Source of the DNA: Mariprofundaceae bacterium
GTDB taxonomy: Bacteria; Pseudomonadota; Zetaproteobacteria; Mariprofundales; Mariprofundaceae
NCBI GenBank assembly: GCA_030950975.1
Contig: JAUZQL010000054.1
Span: 1-35,871, forward strand
Direction: 5' to 3'
Length of the DNA stretch: 35,871 nucleotides
This document shows, piece after piece, positions 33,945 to 35,871 of the stretch (position 1 is the stretch's first letter; every line of letters starts with the position of its first letter). The notes below the pieces were generated by a model, which did not search any database, was not told where the DNA came from, and saw only the letters and a program-made list of their open reading frames with translations. The position numbers were made by a program, and so were the translations under genes.

Positions 33945-34871
33945 TTAATAATTTTCAATTTCCTGCCATGTTGCTGTTGCAGTACCGACTTTTCCGACCA
34001 CCACACCTGCCGCTTTATTGGCCGTTTTCGCAGCATCTAAAGGTGCATCACCTCGAACAAGACACGCAGTAAAGACCGCAATGACCGTATCACCTGCACC
34101 TGTCACATCAAAAACATCTCGGGCAGCAGTTGGAATATGATGACATTGTTCACCATCGAATAAGGTCATGCCCTGTTCGGATCGGGTAATCAAAGCATAT
34201 TTTAAGTTTAAATCAGCATGCAATTGACGGGCAATTTTTTCCACATGAGCATCATCATTGATGACATCCATATCGGCCATCGCCGCAGCTTCAACAAGGT
34301 TGGGTGTAATAAATGTAGCGCCTTTATAAGCGTTCGTATGTATGGGTTTCGGATCAATCGCAATAATTTTACCCTGCAATAAAGGAATTAACTCACTTAA
34401 AAATTCAGCCGTTAGCACGCCTTTATCATAATCCGATAAAATCACTGCCTGCGCATTGGCTAACTTAGCTTTCAAATATGACAATAAATCCTGCTGTATA
34501 TGTTTATCCAATGGGCTTAGCCATTCTCGATCAAAACGCACGACTTGTTGATGACGTGCAATCACACGAGTTTTAACGGCTGTAGGTCGCCCATTTTTTT
34601 TAGTCAACACACCTTGGTGCTTGGCTCCCAACGCGGCTAATCGTTGATGCACCCATTGCCCAGGTTCATCATCACCAACCACTCCAAACATCGCAGACGT
34701 TTGCTCAATGGCATGCAGGTTACGAATAACATTGGCAGAACCACCCAGTTCTCGATTGATGGATGATACAAGCACCACGGGTACAGGGGCTTCAGGTGAA
34801 ATGCGTGAGACATCACCCATCACAAATTCATCAACAATGATGTCACCCATGACAAGAATGGAAGCACTCAT
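33945..34871 (-). CDS. rfaE1: D-glycero-beta-D-manno-heptose-7-phosphate kinase
   Basis: PfkB-family sugar kinase that phosphorylates heptose-7-phosphate at C1 for ADP-heptose. 308 residues. The start MGDIIVDEFVMGDVSRISPEAP and GGSANVIRN are typical of RfaE, and the DVTGAGD motif (255-261) holds the catalytic base D261. The C-terminal adenylyltransferase domain of bifunctional HldE is absent, so a separate rfaE2 must exist. The ATG overlaps the methyltransferase stop by 4 bases. Confidence 0.93.
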   Translation of the reverse strand: MSASILVMGDIIVDEFVMGDVSRISPEAPVPVVLVSSINRELGGSANVIRNLHAIEQTSAMFGVVGDDEPGQWVHQRLAALGAKHQGVLTKKNGRPTAVKTRVIARHQQVVRFDREWLSPLDKHIQQDLLSYLKAKLANAQAVILSDYDKGVLTAEFLSELIPLLQGKIIAIDPKPIHTNAYKGATFITPNLVEAAAMADMDVINDDAHVEKIARQLHADLNLKYALITRSEQGMTLFDGEQCHHIPTAARDVFDVTGAGDTVIAVFTACLVRGDAPLDAAKTANKAAGVVVGKVGTATATWQEIENY

Positions 34872-35662
34872 GGTTTACGCAATACCCAATAGGTTTCACC
34901 AGGCCACGAAGGAAACATACGACTAAAACGAAAACCAAAACGAATCCACCAAGGCTGATCTTCCAGCCAACTACCGCTGGCACGAATAAAAAATGCGCCA
35001 GTTAAAAACTCAAGTTTCAGCCCACTTTGTTGTGCCAATTGCTGCATACGTTTGGGTGAAAAGGCACTGACATGCCCATTATCATTCGGGTTGGCACGAA
35101 TTTTCTTCTCACGTGAAGCTTCAAAGATATGGGGTAAACTCGGTAAACCACCGATAATGATACTACCCGATTTCATTTGTTTGGATAAAGTAACTACCGC
35201 ATCTTCAGGATCCATCAAGTGTTCTAAAATATGCAATAAGATGATGACATCAGGTGCAGGGGATAAATATTCATCGGTATTCTCAAGGCGTGCTTCCAAT
35301 AAATCAGTATAATCCAATGGTTCAAGATATTCACGCTGTAACAACATATCGACACCACGCCATGTAACGATGTTGGGTGCATTTGCAGGGTCAAGCTCTG
35401 TAGCTGCGGAAACAAATTCACGCATTTGACCTTTATCAATACCAATTTCACATACATCCAAAGCTTTTTCTTGATGCTCTGCTTCCAAACGTAAAAAATG
35501 ATACATAAACCAATAACGCAATAAACGTGCTGGGTATGCTCGTGTTTTCGCTTTATCCGATAACCATTTACCTGCTCGAAATGTGCGAGTATTTTTAATA
35601 CTATCTAGTTCCCAATTTAAATGAGGCGTACATCCCCACGCGATACCGTTCTTTTTATCCAC
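34868..35662 (-). CDS. Class I SAM-dependent methyltransferase-like protein in the LPS operon
   Basis: 264 residues. ALDVCEIGIDKGQM (about 68-81) resembles the SAM-binding motif I and DVIILLHILEHLMDPEDAV (about 134-152) the post-strand region of a methyltransferase; GSIIIGGLPSLPH follows. The start is a GTG with GAGGGG 5 bases upstream. It lies between a heptosyltransferase-like gene and rfaE1, so it may modify a cell-surface sugar, but the substrate is unknown and the enzyme type is inferred from motifs. Confidence 0.72.
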   Translation of the reverse strand: MDKKNGIAWGCTPHLNWELDSIKNTRTFRAGKWLSDKAKTRAYPARLLRYWFMYHFLRLEAEHQEKALDVCEIGIDKGQMREFVSAATELDPANAPNIVTWRGVDMLLQREYLEPLDYTDLLEARLENTDEYLSPAPDVIILLHILEHLMDPEDAVVTLSKQMKSGSIIIGGLPSLPHIFEASREKKIRANPNDNGHVSAFSPKRMQQLAQQSGLKLEFLTGAFFIRASGSWLEDQPWWIRFGFRFSRMFPSWPGETYWVLRKP

Positions 35663-35671
35663 GTTTTCCCC

Positions 35672-35871
35672 TCAGTCTATATGTTTCAGACAGCATAAAA
35701 TATCATCGGCGCAAATCATATCCATACAGATAAAATTTGCACATTGGCGTTTAAAACAAGGGCCACACGGTGGTGAAGATTCTACAAGCTGATGTTTCTT
35801 TCCCAAAGGTCCTGACCGCCAAGATGCGGAAGCTCCCCAAAAGCTAACGGTCGGAACATCCAATGCAGCAG
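35672..35871 (-). CDS. GT9-family (heptosyltransferase) glycosyltransferase, C-terminal fragment
   Basis: Only about the last 66 residues are in the window; the gene starts beyond base 35871. AALDVPTVSFWGASA followed by PCGPCFKRQC and CMDMI fits the ADP-heptose-binding C-terminal end of WaaC/WaaF/WaaQ-type enzymes (VPTVALFG, Cys-rich tail with CM). 9 bases before the methyltransferase GTG. Which heptosyltransferase it is cannot be told from the fragment. Confidence 0.75.
   Translation of the reverse strand, partial: AALDVPTVSFWGASASWRSGPLGKKHQLVESSPPCGPCFKRQCANFICMDMICADDILCCLKHID

Overview
The window is a gene-dense, AT-leaning stretch of a Gram-negative proteobacterial chromosome. LPS-core genes (GT9 heptosyltransferase, heptose-7-phosphate kinase, kdsB), a complete rpmF-plsX-fabHDG-acpP-fabF cluster, hrpA with its long C-terminal region, glnD and bacteriohemerythrin all fit this. 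The mix of a Hyf-type proton pump, hemerythrin and a c-type cytochrome would suit a microaerophilic lithotroph; an AT-leaning member of the Zetaproteobacteria or a relative is a guess, not a proof. Almost everything is housekeeping. I see no phage, insertion sequence, CRISPR array, tRNA or rRNA.

Layout. 1-1748 (-): an XRE-cupin regulator translationally coupled to a HyfB-type antiporter subunit that runs off the left edge. 1749-2077: divergent control region with two palindromes. 2078-7506 (+): mutS-glnD-small membrane protein, all overlapping. 7538-7936 (-): bacteriohemerythrin. 7983-11834 (-): trpE-trpG-trpD-trpC, each junction a 4-base ATGA overlap. 11835-12123: divergent leader region with an attenuator-like hairpin on the trp side. 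12124-18158 (+): gyrA-serS-ung-radical SAM (DUF4080 type). 18201-25596 (-): yceD(DUF177)-rpmF-plsX-fabH-fabD-fabG-acpP-fabF-pabB, with a promoter before yceD, a terminator-plus-promoter before acpP and a strong palindrome at the start of pabB. 25692-29917 (-): hrpA and an S4-domain RNA-binding protein. 30163-31539 (-): purB. 31709-32101 (+): monohaem cytochrome c. 32112-35871 (-): LPS-core operon GT9-methyltransferase-rfaE1-kdsB-alr, entering from the right edge.

How the genes work together. TrpE, TrpG, TrpD and TrpC give four of the tryptophan steps; trpF, trpB and trpA are not here. The single TrpG may also serve PabB, encoded behind fabF, for folate synthesis. The fab cluster carries out phospholipid initiation (PlsX), chain initiation (FabH, FabD), reduction (FabG) and elongation (FabF) around ACP, and is joined to ribosome genes (DUF177, L32) under a promoter with a GC-rich discriminator typical of growth-rate control. 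The LPS genes supply activated Kdo and heptose. No clearly new multi-gene system is visible. The most unusual items are small: a hemerythrin lacking one iron-ligand histidine, a 34-base palindrome inside the pabB start, an attenuator-like trp leader without Trp codons, a 16-codon leader ORF coupled to hrpA, and a REP-like hairpin.
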